Below, piece by piece: positions 12,401 through 23,950 of a stretch of DNA of 60,000 nt. Position 1 is the stretch's first letter; every line of letters begins with the position of its first letter. The notes under the pieces were generated by a model that was not told the DNA's origin, searched no databases, and saw only the letters and a list, made by a program, of their open reading frames with translations. The DNA is from Cryptomeria japonica. Taxonomy: Eukaryota > Streptophyta > Pinopsida > Cupressales > Cupressaceae. The DNA is taken from the NCBI RefSeq assembly GCF_030272615.1, contig NC_081414.1, forward strand, positions 337,084,002-337,144,001, in the 5' to 3' direction. The position numbers were made by a program, and so were the translations under genes.

Positions 12401-12477
12401 ATATAACCTCTCCCATGGATTAAATAGGCTTTGTAATCTTCAAATATTACTATTCCACCATCATACCTTTCCATGCT
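9440..12477 (-). pseudogene. Copia-B integrase, reverse transcriptase and RNase H remnant
   Basis: The minus strand encodes most of copia pol. The second half of the protease region (YDGGIVIFEDYKAY) lies near 12415-12470. Pre-integrase similarity is near 12100-12150. Integrase spans about 11150-11910 with MLLIDDYSRMMW and GIKRQLFAPRTPQ. RT starts at 11076 and continues in a 318-codon frame (9790-10746) with MDVKSSFLNGDLEEG, the catalytic FVDDIIFGGYDD near 10408-10446 and ILYLTKTRPDIMH. RNase H begins with DADWVGDVDDQEST and continues past a frameshift near 9850 to about 9470. Stops near 11670, 11490 and 10830 break the frame. Confidence 0.9.
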
Positions 12478-12870
12478 TGGGTATGTGCAAGATCATGGGG
12501 GGCCAAAAAGTGGCAATGGAGAAAAAAACGTGTTTTAAACTTTTCCAAACACGCCAAAATCCATTTTGACGTTTTGTTTGGGTTAGCCAAAATTTGAATT
12601 TGGTTTGGTAATACCAAACCAAATCAGATATCCGTTAATATCAGATAACGTATATCTGTTTAAATCAGATATCCGTTTTTCTCAACATAAAAAGTATAGT
12701 TTAGTAAAATGGGCATAACTTTTGCATTTCTTATCAAAATTTTAATTTTTTGTAGGCGTTGGAAAGATAATTTAGAGACCTATCAAATGGATAAGGTATT
12801 TTTATGATATTATAGACCAAAAATTAATTATAATCATTTGAAGTTATTCCTTCAATTTTAAAACTTTAAA
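12478..12870. repeat. Element D left terminal inverted repeat
   Basis: The first 45 bases pair with the last 60 of the element, apart from a small gap. From about 12510 to 12870 the sequence pairs with 35330-35640 in inverse orientation. Landmarks are AACGTGTTTT, CAGATATCCGTTTT, TTTAGTAAA and GGCGTTGGAAAGATAATT. Short inner repeats of CAGATATCCGTT occur at 12625-12680. Confidence 0.75.
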
Positions 12871-12899
12871 TACTCACAAATTTTGCATACAAAGTCTCA

Positions 12900-13607
12900 T
12901 TTTTTTCCCTATCACCTCCTTTATCTATCACTTGTCTATCTATACTTATATAGATATATTTTATCTATCTCTTTCTTCTCTACTTATGACACTTCTTTTC
13001 TCATCCCATCTAGATAAATAGATTCCCAATTTACATGCATCTCTGCATATATCTCCATCTTTCTATTCCTATCTCTCCCTCTCCCACTCCATCATTGTCA
13101 CTCATTTCTATATTTCTCTCTAATAATATCTCTTCTCTATATTTATCTCCCTCCTCTACCTTATCCTACCTATACTTATATAAATTAATTGTCTCTCTCA
13201 CCTCCTTTCTCTCCCTATCTTGTCCCCTCTATCTCTATATCCCTATAGATCTATCTTCATGTATATTTATATCTCATTATCTCTAAATCTCACTTATTCA
13301 CTCCATCTCTCCCTCCATTTGTCTTACACTCTCTATCACTTTCTATCCATATCTATATCTATCTCCATCTTCACATCTCCATCTCTTTTCCTATAAATAT
13401 CTCTTTCTATATGTTCCTCTATCTTTATATATCTTCCTCTATAAATGATTAATCTACTTCTCTGTCTCTTCCTCTAACGCCCTCTTGAAGTATATTTTCC
13501 TTTCTCTACCTTTATCTCTTTATTTACTCCCTCTTTATACATCTCTGGCTATCTCCCCCCATCCTTCTCTATAGTGCCTTTATATATCTCTATATCTTCA
13601 TCTTTCT

Positions 13608-13652
<45 letters not shown>

Positions 13653-13970
13653 CCTATCTATAATCTCTATCTCTCTTTCTCACTCTCTTGCACTATCTAT
13701 ATCTCTCTATCTATTGATATTTCGCTTCCTTTATATCTCTCTATCTCTTCCTTTTTTTAATCTCTCTCTTTACCCCTCTCTATCCATTTTTCTCTATCTC
13801 TTTATATATTTATCTTTGTCTTTACCTCTCTCTTTCTCTATATCTATTCATCTCCCTCTCCCTTTATCTTCATTTTTTATTTATATCTTTATCTCTTCTT
13901 TTCAATATCTAGATATGTCTACCTCTTTCTATCCATCATTGTCCTTTAGTTTTTATCCTTCTCACTTAAT
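12900..13970. repeat. Pyrimidine-rich low-complexity tract in element D
   Basis: The plus strand is a long run of CT-rich words (TCTCTATCTC and variants) with a pure (TC)n stretch near 13611-13645. Open frames here, such as 13035-13286 and 13714-14001, are Ser/Leu/Tyr-rich and only reflect composition. The right arm of element D holds similar tracts on the opposite strand. Confidence 0.85.
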
Positions 13971-16900
13971 ACTCCTATTGGGACTCATTAAATTTGAGTG
14001 AATGTGAGAGGCCCATTTCAAAATTTTGCTCTGCATTCCCAAATAATCATAAAATGAGTCAGTTTGAATGGCCTAGTTAGAGAGAGGGCATAATGGAGCT
14101 AGTTGATTTTCAAAGGGTAAGGCTTGGTAAGTGTGTCCTAAACCTTTCATTTAGCTAATGAAGTGTTGTGCAACTTTTAGTTTTCATTTTGGATCAATTT
14201 ATTAGGTACCCATTTCAAGGGGTGAGTTGAAAGTGCATTTTAGGCACATATACAAATTTTACCAAGTAGCCTACTTTGAGTGCTTATATCTTTTGCCCTA
14301 TTGATCATCATGAAGAATTTAAAAATGGATTCAATTATATGAATAAATTTAAGTCATCATGCAAATTTTCAAGTCTTTATGAGTCCATTTTCTCAGTTTT
14401 CAAAGCTCAATCCGTTTGCAGTTGGTTTTGTTTGACAAGTCCCTGTTTTAGCTGCTAGTCGAAGCCCTGTTTTGCATAAGTGTAAAGTTGCCTCGGTGAA
14501 TGTCATGTCAGAATGTTTATTTTGGGCTATTTTTGGTGCAAATGACAAGCTATGTTTCCATTTTCAAGCTCCTGCCAATCCATTTGATTAGTTTTCAAAA
14601 GGGTTTATTGAGCCATCTGTTTCAGTGATCCGTACTTTCATTGCTATATCAATTAATGTAGCTATTTTCATGAGCGCACCATTTGCACCTAGTCATCCTT
14701 TTGGTCGAATTGAGAATTCAAAGATTTGATATGTACTTCAAGGTACCTATGTATCAGATTTGAGGGTCTACGAAGATCATTTAATATTTTTAAGAAAGGC
14801 ATCATGAGTTGCCTGCGCATTGACTTCATCAGGTCCACAGTGCTGACAAAGTCAATTGGTCATTTTTGTCAATTAATATCTCTTCACTGGGGATTCATCT
14901 GGAGAAACCATTTGGTAGAGTTCATTCTTGTATATCACAGTACATGCTTGACAGATGGTAAGGTCTAGAAAGGTGTTTTGACCGGTTTGAAAATTACGTC
15001 TTTGCGATTAAATGCGAAAATGTGGCGCAAGTGCCTGAAAGTTGCAAAATTCAGTTTGATGATCCGAAAATGGTGCCGATCGATTCCAGAGGCATGTTTA
15101 AGGTTTGTGCAGCATTTCAGAGGTTAGTTGCATGAAAATGAATTTTTTTTAGTCAGGCCCATTTTGGGGCCCGACCTGGCTCATGCCTGTACATTGATTT
15201 TATTGGCAACTTTGTTTACTAGGAGAATTTTAGAACATTTAAATGAGAATGATATTTAATTGATGGAATCTATATTTCTTTTGCATGGTATTGGCATGCA
15301 TATCAATCATAAAGGATATCAAAGGCATTCATATTATCTTATCAAGAACAATGCACACCTTCATGGCTACACCACTGTGGAGATGGAGCATACACAATTG
15401 TAACCAAATACAAATGGTGAAGAGACCTCCCAGCACCTCCTTGTGTGTTGTGGCTATTTCTTAAAACTATTGGAAACTTTCAGGAAAATGAAAGAGGGCA
15501 TCATAAACTTTCTGGCAGATGAAAATTGCCATTCCTTCCTCCCACGTACAACAACACAATAAAAATACAAGCAAATGCCATGGGTAGTGAATAAACACGT
15601 TGAAAAACTTAAGCAATGCAATTAGCATGAAGCCAAAATCCTTTCTCCTACATGGCATAAAGGAGACCTCAGAAGCTTTCAAAAAATTCATGGCAGATGG
15701 TGAAGAGCCAATTAAACCTTTAGCAAATGAGAGTCTTCAGCAGAGAAAATCTTTTAAAACAAATGAAATTTTAGCAAAGGCAGCAGGCAACATGGTAAAA
15801 GGCAATAAAATTTATGCATTGGCAGCTGTAGAGAATCTTCCCCTCTCCATGTGATAGTTGGAAATTTGGCAGCCAAGCTAAACTTCCTCCCTGCTGTGGT
15901 GTGTGGTGGTTGAACAGACATTTCAAATTTTAAAACGAATGCAAACCAACCTTGTTTCCTCCCTGCTATGCGTGGATGTTGGGAGGCATTAAGTTTCCGA
16001 ATGCAGATTGGTAGTGGTAAAGCCAACCTCCCCCTCTACATGGTATTTGAGCAGGTCACATGAGCAACAGAAATCCCAACCAAATACAAATACTGGAGCA
16101 TGCAAATAAACTTCAAATAAATTGCAAATTGGCATGTGTAATACCAACAACTAAACCCCCCCAATTTGGCATTGAAAAGGCCAATTAAATAAAATATGCA
16201 TTGGCTGGTGTAAAGCCATTAAGTTCTTTGCAAAATGCGTTGGAGGGGCAGATAAGAGATTAATGAAGTTTTTAGCAAAACGCCATTAAAACTCAGGAAA
16301 AGCTCACAAAATGTAGTCCTAGGCTAAATGCATATATCCCACATTGGTGGTGAGAGGAAATTTTTTTATATTTATAACTAAGACTTCACACACTCATAGT
16401 GTCAAAGCCTCAAAGACTTTTGACAAGGTGCTAGCTGAGTGACCAGACGAACCCTACGCGTGTGGATGCTCTTCTCGAGGTGACCAAGGAGGCCGAGTGT
16501 TGACCAGGTGGACCCCATGTAGGCATGGATCCCGAGGCAGGTGAGTTTTGCAGAGAAAGGGCAACTTAACCAATTAGCAAGTTGCAAGAGATCTGACAAT
16601 GTGCGTTGTTTTGTAGGGTAAAGATGTGCAAGAGTTAAGCATCGTGAAGCAGCGAAAAGAGTTAAAGATCGAGCATGTTCCATGGAGATCGACGGTGCGT
16701 GTGATTTCGCGAAGTGGAGATGCTCGTTGGTTAAGCTTCATGAAATGGTGAAAGATTACATGGCATACAGGTGGCAAGTCTTGGTAGAGGTCTAGCTCGT
16801 GGGTCCCGTCTAGTGGCAATGATGTGGTTGACAAGCAAGTAGTCCAGTGGTAATGAGGTGGTGGTGATGAGGTGCACAGGTGGCAAAAGGTGAGGTGTCA

Positions 16901-18169
16901 CCCCAGGTGGTGCCCAGTGGACCCCATCAACCAATTGGAGGCTGCCATGTGGCAGGGCCTCAGGCCAAAATCAGGGAAAAATCAAATTTAATATATAGTT
17001 TCAACTATATAGGAAAAATTGAAAAATTTAAATGATGTGCACACATGAAGGATTAATTCACCCAGAGGCTCATTTTTGCCCGAAATATCAAGTATTATAT
17101 ACCATTGGAAAGCCCTCTGAATGAGGAATGTAGTTATGAAGTTTTTTTAAAAAATATAGGATATTTCGAGAGCAACTTCCCTAGGAAGAAGAGGAGATAT
17201 TCTTGCAGTTATGAAAAAAGGACACTTGACAATGTGTTATGCAAATATGATCTTTTTCCCTCTCCTTCTTATTCTCATTTCTTCTCAATTGTAAGGGTTC
17301 CAAAATTTTGGAGGGAGTGCTCCAGATTTCATGGCTTCCAATTCTGAGTTCTCTTCAAGATTGTATAGGGCAATGCTTTTCTTTCAGTAATAGAGTATCT
17401 TCTTGCTGTAAATGTTTTTGTTGCAAGTCATGTATATGTAAGGCATATATACATTTTATTGGATTGTCTCTAAGCATTCTCTGTTTTCAATAAATCCAGT
17501 CTTCAAGGGAGTTTGGGTTTGTCCTCTCAAAGTGGGAGTGTAATGGTTGTTTTCAGGTACTCTTCAAGGAAGAGTTTAAATTCTATGAGCAATCATTTTG
17601 GATTCAGGATAAAGTCTGGATATGGATAAAGTCTGGATATGTATAATCCTCTGTCTGAGTTTAGAATGTATTAATGTGAGGCATTAATGTAGGGATCTCG
17701 GTCTTAATAAATTGGATTTGAAATAGAGGTTTTCATTTTTCAGTTTGATGTATGAATCTGTTGCCCTTTGGATAAGGCACCAATCTTGTAGATTTTGGGG
17801 TTTTCTCAGAGATTTAAAATCAAAATTAGAATATCTACCTTTATTTTATGTTCTGTGGGAATGTTTCATTCATCTCATGCTTCAACTTAGTTGAGATGTC
17901 AATGTGGATCTAGCCCATCTATAGTAACCTCCTAGTTGTTAAGCCTTGTGAGATCTATCTGCTTTATTGATGCTATCATAGGTGTGTAATAGGTTTAATT
18001 TTAAGCATCAAAGGTATACCGACCTAGGTTTTGCAGAGCCTGAAGTGTAGAAGGATTCATATCCTTGTCATATTGTCCAAGCCCTGAGGTTCTTCATAGA
18101 TTGAATTGGCTACTTCATAGATCAATTGCAGGTGTACTTGAGTTAATCATTTTTGATGAACAACAACTC
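13971..18169. other. Unidentified 4.2 kb block inside element D
   Basis: This block separates two CT-rich stretches and has normal base composition. I see no protein similarity and no long frame. CTTAAT stands at both edges (13965-13970 and 18170-18175), so it could be an insertion, but its ends are not TG...CA. Near 16335 the sequence CCCACATTGGTGGTGAGAGG is followed by TTTATATTTATAA, a promoter-like pair often seen in plant LTRs and genes. AATAAA lies near 17489. It may be an LTR or a non-coding retroelement such as a LARD. Confidence 0.35.
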
Positions 18170-18175
18170 CTTAAT

Positions 18176-18277
18176 ATCTATATCTCTATTTATGTCCTTG
18201 TCCTTTAGTTCTTCTCCCTCTCTTTATCTCTTCATCTCTCTTCACCCTTATATCTATCCTTATTTGAAACGTAGTAC
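18176..18277. repeat. Short CT-rich tract before the satellite
   Basis: This stretch repeats the words of the 12900-13970 tract, including GTCCTTTAGTT, which also occurs at 13941. It suggests the two tracts were once continuous and that 13971-18169 was inserted between them. Confidence 0.5.
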
Positions 18278-19922
18278 ATATAGTCTCCTAAGGGGTTATA
18301 TGGTGTCCTAAGGGATCATAGAACACCATATGACCCCTTAGGACACAATATGGTCTCCTAAGGGGTCATACGGTGTCCTAAGGGGTCATAAAACACCATA
18401 TGACCCCTTAAGACACAATAAGACCCCTAATGACACTATATGGTGTCCTAAGGGGTCATAAGACACCATATGACCCCTTGGGACACCATACGGCCCCTAA
18501 TGACACAATGTCACATCCTAAAGGGTCATATGGTGTCCTAAGGGGTCAAAGGACACCATATGACCCCTTAGGACACCATACGACCCATAGCACCATATAG
18601 TGTCCCAAGGGGTCATATGGTGTCCTAGGGGGTCATAGGACACCATATGACCCATTAGGACACAATATGACCCCTGACAACACCTAAGGGGCCATATGGT
18701 GTCCTAAGGGGTCATAGGACACCATATGACCCCTTACGACACCATATGGTGTCCAAAGGGGTCATATGGTATCTTAAGGGGTCATATAAGACCATATGAC
18801 CCCTTGGAACACAATAAGACCCATAACGACATGATATGGTGTCCTAATGGGTCATATGGTGTCATGAGACACCATATGACCCCTTAGGATATAATATGAC
18901 CCCTAACGATGCCTAAGGGGTCATATGGTGTCCTAAGGGGTTATATGATGTCTTAGGAACCTTTAGGACACAATATGACCCCTTGGCACACCATAAAACC
19001 CCTAACAACACCATATGATGTCCTAAGGGGTCATAGGACACCATATGACCCATTAGGACACAATATGACTCCTAACAACACCTAAGGGGTCATTGTGTCA
19101 TAAGGGATCATAGGACACCATATGACCCCTAACGACACTGTATGGTGTCCTATGGGGTCATATTGTGTCCTAAGGGGTCATAGGACACCATATGACCCCT
19201 AACGATATAAAATGATGCCTAACAATACCTAAGGGATCATATGGTGTTCTAAGGGGTCATAGGACACCATATGACCCCTTAGCACACCATACAACCCCTA
19301 ATGACACCATATGGTGTCCTAAGGGGTCATAGAATACCATATGACCCCTTAGGACACCATACAATGTATAATGACAGTATATGGTGTCCTAAGGGGTCAT
19401 AGGACACTATATGACCCCTCAGGAGACCATACGACCCATAACAACATAATATGGTTTCCTAAGGGGTCATATAACACCATATGACACCTTAGAATACCAT
19501 ACGACCCATAATGACACCATGTGGTGTCTTAAGGGGTCATAAGACACCATATGACCCCTTATGACATAATATTACCCCTAACAACATCATATAGTGTCCT
19601 AAGGGGTCATAGGACATCATATGACCCCTTAGAACAAAATACGACCTCTTAGGACACGAAATAAACCCTAACAACACCTAAGGGGTCATAGGACACCATA
19701 TGACTCCTTAGAACACATACGACCCTAATGACACCATATGGTGTCCTAAGGGGTCATAGAACACCATATGACCCCTTAAGACACCATACAACACATAACA
19801 ACACCAAATAGTGTCCTAAGGGGTCATAGGAGACCATATGACCTCTTACGAGACCATATGAATCATAAAAATACCATATGGTGTCCTAAGGGGTCATAGA
19901 ACACCATATGATCCCTTAGGAC
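18278..19922. repeat. Alternating-orientation satellite array, left part
   Basis: The array consists of a 19-base arm GGTGTCCTAAGGGGTCATA and its inverse complement TATGACCCCTTAGGACACC, arranged head to head and tail to tail with short A/T or ACAA linkers. Variants such as ACAATATGACCCCTAACGAC build longer loosely repeated units of about 60-80 bases. Head-to-head junctions create CACCATATGGTG palindromes. The array stops at AGGAC (19918-19922), which is the target duplication of Copia-F, and resumes at 32505. Confidence 0.9.
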
Positions 19923-20681
19923 TATTGGATTGTTAGCGTTGACAAAACCAGTCAATCTAGAAAACCAGTATATGTGATAAGGTTTGTCATTGATGTCCAA
20001 CACTTACCAGTGAAGACACTAACTGATGAAGTGGTATAGGTAGAGTGGTGTTGTTGTTTAGTAAGGAATAGTGAATGGAAACAACATTGGTATTGAATGA
20101 CCAAAGGTTACTTCAGCTCAAGGAAAGATAAATTAAGTCAACTAATCTATCATTCAGGAATATCGGTCACTCTGGTGGTGGTGAAGTCACAAAAGGTGAC
20201 TTAGGCAAGTAAAATTGTTTCCTCTAACCAACCGGTAACTCACTGGTAAACAAGGGAAGAGACTTGGTGCTAGCACAACAAACTGGTAATATAGAAGTGT
20301 AGTTGCATACCGGTACACTGGTATGATAGAAGAAAGACAGGTGATGACCATAAATCATGGAACAGTGATCAGTTATTCAATTGCGGTGGCAAAGGATGAG
20401 TTGATAAGCCTATATCTATGCCAAATCATTTGTTGGTAAGGCTAACCTTCAGTTATCATGTAGTCAAGCATGATTACATGCAGATTCCCTAGTTCACATT
20501 TATTTGGTTGAACATGACTCAAAAGTTTCTATCTTTGGGAGATGTGGTGGCAGAATTGGTTGAACACTTGGCAGAATTGTTGTAAGGCGCGTAGAGAAAG
20601 AGTGGGAGATTTTGAAATTGGAATCTTCTGAAATCCTTGATTGATTTTATTGAGGATATGCTTGAAGGTGTGGATAGAAAA

Positions 20682-20689
20682 TATATAAA
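20682..20689 (+). promoter_or_regulatory. TATA box in Copia-F 5' LTR
   Basis: TATATAAA stands here and at 26869-26876 in the other LTR. The position inside the LTR suits a promoter. Activity is inferred. Confidence 0.5.
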
Positions 20690-21153
20690 GAGTTCTTGAG
20701 CTCTTTCAGAAAGTTTTTGATCATGAAATTTGAAACAAGGAAATCTTGTTGAAGGTGATCCAAGGTGAAGAGAAAAGTGAGAGGAAGTGCTAAGAGGTGT
20801 TAGCATAGTTGAGTGTATGTGTGAGGTAGATCAACTAAGTGTAGAGTCAACATATAGATAACTAGCTGAGTGCAAAGCCGAAGGACATAGAACCGGTTGA
20901 GGGAAGAGCTGAAGGACAGTGGACTGACAAAGTGCAGTGTCGAGGGAGATTTGACCAAATGAGTGAATAGCCAAAGGTGTAAGAAGGAAACCAGTGTTGT
21001 GCAGAGAAGACACAACTTGTGTGTATTGAGTGGAATGCATATTAAGATTCGATCAAGCTATCAGTAGCTAATTTAGCAGATCATCCATCTGTTGCTTTCT
21101 AACAACTGAAACATAAATCCCTTAATTGGGTGGACTTTAAAGGTCCTTATTGT

Positions 21154-21345
21154 AAAATCCCTTAACTGGGTAACATCTTAGCTGATGCTCTAAGTCCTCT
21201 AACTAGGCTACCTTTAACAGGGTAAAGGCACTAACTGGCCTTGATCAAAATCCCTTAACCGGGTAACATCTTAGCTGATGTTCTAAGTCCTCTAACTAGG
21301 CTACCTTTAACAGGGTAAAGGCACTAACTGGCCTTGATCAAAATC
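21154..21345 (+). repeat. 93 bp tandem repeat in Copia-F 5' LTR
   Basis: Two full copies begin at 21154 and 21247 with AAAATCCCTTAAC and differ at few bases. A third start follows at 21340. Each unit contains CTTAGCTGATG and ACAGGGTAAAGGCACTAACT. The right LTR lacks the whole segment. Confidence 0.9.
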
Positions 21346-21652
21346 CCTTAATTGGGTGGCACCTAACCATGTCTTTGTAATCTCCTAATAGGGATGGCTC
21401 TTAACCAGGCGTACTCTAGAAGAGTGAAAATTTTGTGAGTTCCTACTCACATCATGGTTTTCTCCCTATTGGGTTTCCACGAGATAACTACTTGGTGTCA
21501 CTATCAACTTTTCATGCTTACATATTTTACTTCAGTGATTAAGTATATTGTTGGATCTTAGATGAATGAAGATTTAAGATAAAAGTTAAATTGTGAAATT
21601 TTGATTAAGTGTTCATTCACCCCTCCCCTCTCAGCACCGGTTGGGACTAACA

Positions 21653-21666
21653 ATTGATATCAAAGC
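21653..21666 (+). other. Copia-F primer-binding site, degenerate
   Basis: ATTGATATCAAAGC directly after the LTR resembles TTGGTATCAGAGC, the complement of initiator-Met tRNA, with two changes. It marks the plus orientation. Confidence 0.75.
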
Positions 21667-21719
21667 TTCAAGTCCCTAAAATCAGAAGAAGCTTAACTGG
21701 CTTAGGGAGAGATCCAAGA

Positions 21720-22760
21720 TGATGCGTAAGGAGGGCCACAAGTTCTCAAAGGATAACTACACCTTATGGTGTGGAGGAATGAAACTTTATCTAAGATCCC
21801 TAGGTGAACACTACTAGAACCATGTGATCATAGAATACAATGAACCTTTAGGGACTCTTGTTCCAGACCAGATAAAGGAAAGTCAAGATAATACTACTGC
21901 TATGGATCTGATTGTTAGCACTCTTTCAGATAATGAATTTGTTGAAGTACAAGATTTGAAAACAAATTTCCAGATATGGAATAAGCTGAAGACAGTTTAT
22001 GGGGGAGATCCCCATGTTCAAAAATCCAAAGTAGATAGTCTGGGAGGAAAATATGATGAGATGAGAATGTAGGAAAGTAAAAACATAGAGTAGTACAATA
22101 AGAGCATAAAGGATGTAGTAAAATCCATTAAAAGTGTAGGAGGAAAACTCGAGGAGGATGATGTGGTTAGCCAAATCCTGAGAACTTTGCTACCACAATA
22201 TGCCATAAGGGTCTTTTCTATCTAGGAACTTAGATCCTTGGGAACAGTCAGTGTAACTCTTGACTCACTGATTGATAAGTTGACCACTTTTGAATTAAGC
22301 AATTATGATAATAACATACCAAATATTGATGCTGCCTTCAAAGAATCCATGATGCATGTACCCACAAGGAGAAGGAAAGAAACCGGTAGTATCTCTACTA
22401 CTAGAATCGGTCATTCCCATGCGAGTGACAATCTGCTCTTTGAGGAGCAGGAGAAAGATGAAATTGAAGCTCTACTGGCAAGAAGATTTCTAAGAGGTAA
22501 AGGTAAATTACCCTTAAAGTGCTTCTCCTATAATAAGATAGGTCATATTGCTTCAAGATGCCCTGACAATGATAGAGACAGGAAGGACAATTTCAGAAGT
22601 TACAGGGACAAGAGTAAGAAGGATTGTTATCTTGCAGAAGGAGTCATTGATGAAGAATCAAAAAGATCTGATGAAGATGGCATTAATTTTGTGGTAGTCA
22701 AAGAGGAGAACACAGAGGAAGGAGATATGGCATTGATTTCTAGCACAAATTGGTGTGCAA
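21720..22760 (+). pseudogene. Copia-F gag remnant
   Basis: Plus-strand frames at 21824-22072 and 22238-22789 encode a copia capsid protein. The first carries the gag core (VEVQDLKTNFQIWNKLKTVYGG), followed by a stop in the ISEFNKRI-like region. The second carries the Arg/Lys-rich tail and the zinc knuckle KCFSYNKIGHIASRCPD near residues 90-106. Its second Cys is Tyr, so zinc binding would be impaired. The start codon is unclear because of a stop near 21815. Confidence 0.85.
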
Positions 22761-23950
22761 AGTGGTTGCACTCATCATATGACCGATGACAGAAGCAAAT
22801 TCCTCAACATGGAGGATTGCAATTGAGGAACAATGAGGTTCAAAAATGATGCCCCATGTGTAGTGAGAGGTAAGGGGTCTATAGCCTTGAATGATAAGAC
22901 AAACTTTGATGATGTCTTTTGGGTAGAAGGATTAAAGTATAGCTTGTTAAGTGTTGCACAACTTAACAATAAAGGATACCAGTTAGAGTTCAATAAAGGG
23001 ATATGTAAAATAAATGACAAATGTGGAAGTTCAATTGCCACTGATAAACAATCAAAAGGCAATTTGTTTCATCTAGACACCACCATAGGTAATTGTCTAG
23101 TGGCTAAGATAGAAGACAGTTGGTTATGGCACAAAAGATTTTGTCATGTTAATTTTGATAGCATAGTTAAAGTCAATAAGGCAAAATTTGTAAGAGGTAT
23201 GCCTGACATAGTAATACCTGAAAATGCTATGTGCAAAGAGTGTCAACTAGGGAAGTTGACTGGGTCCAGTTTCAACAGTAAAAATTTCTCATCTGAGAGT
23301 GTGCTGGACTTAGTTCACATAGACCTATGTGGTCTCGTGAGAACCAAGAGTTTCTATGGAGATCATTATTTTATGTTATTTGTGGATGACTTCTCAAGAA
23401 TGATTTATGGTGTATTTTTAAAAGAACAATCAAAAGACTTTCACATGTTTAAAGTGTTTAAGGCTTGAGTAGAAAGAGAAACCAATAAGAATCTGAAGTG
23501 CCTAAGATCAAAGAAAGGAGAAGAGGTCACCTCTCAAGAGTTCATGAACTACTGTGAGGAACATGGAATCATGAGACAAATGTCTGCACCTAGAACTCCT
23601 CAGAAGAATGGAGTTGTTGAAAGAAGAAACAAAACTCTCATTGATTGTGCCAGAACTCTAATGATATAGAAGGATATCCCACATACCTTCTGGAGAGAAG
23701 CAATAAGCACCATCGTATACACTCTGAACCGGATATAGGTAAAGAAGGGGACAAACAAAAATCATTATGAATTATGGAGTGGTTACTCAACTAATGTTTT
23801 CTATTTTAAAGTATTTGGAAGCAAGTGCTACATCAAAAGAGACGAGTACATTGGAAAATTTGATCCCAAGAGTGATGAGGGAACCTCCTTAGGTTACTCA
23901 ACAAAGAGAAAGGCATACTGGTGTCTAAACAAAAGGACCGGTAAGATTGT
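22760..23950 (+). pseudogene. Copia-F protease and integrase remnant
   Basis: A frameshifted protease with SGCTHHMTDDRSKF lies near 22760-22810. The open frame 22833-23468 carries the protease tail (VEGLKYSLLSVAQL), the pre-integrase motif SWLWHKRFCHVNFD, CKECQLGKL and the integrase start LDLVHIDLCG with FVDDFSRM. After a stop at 23468 the integrase continues with the RTPQKNGVVERRNKT region near 23590-23640 and with the later conserved block around 23815-23950. Two further stops are visible. Confidence 0.88.

Larger units (their letters stand above)
19923..21652 (+). repeat. Copia-F 5' LTR
   Basis: The repeat is 1,730 bp, starts TATTGGATTGTTAGCG and ends GGTTGGGACTAACA. It matches 26091-27521 joined to 32425-32504, except for a roughly 240 bp segment with 93 bp tandem repeats that only this copy retains. 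Confidence 0.92.

Noticed and set aside
15600-16026. Overlapping frames at 15600-15854 (+) and 15754-16026 (-) as a host gene
   Set aside because: They are short, lack recognised domains, occur on both strands and lie in the unidentified non-coding block.
13965-18175. CTTAAT repeats as a proven target duplication of an LTR element
   Set aside because: The insert would start ACTCC and end AACTC, without TG...CA, so the six matching bases may be chance.
18278-19922. Regular short palindromic repeats as a CRISPR array
   Set aside because: There are no unique spacers between repeats, the arms alternate in orientation, and the surroundings are plant retrotransposons.
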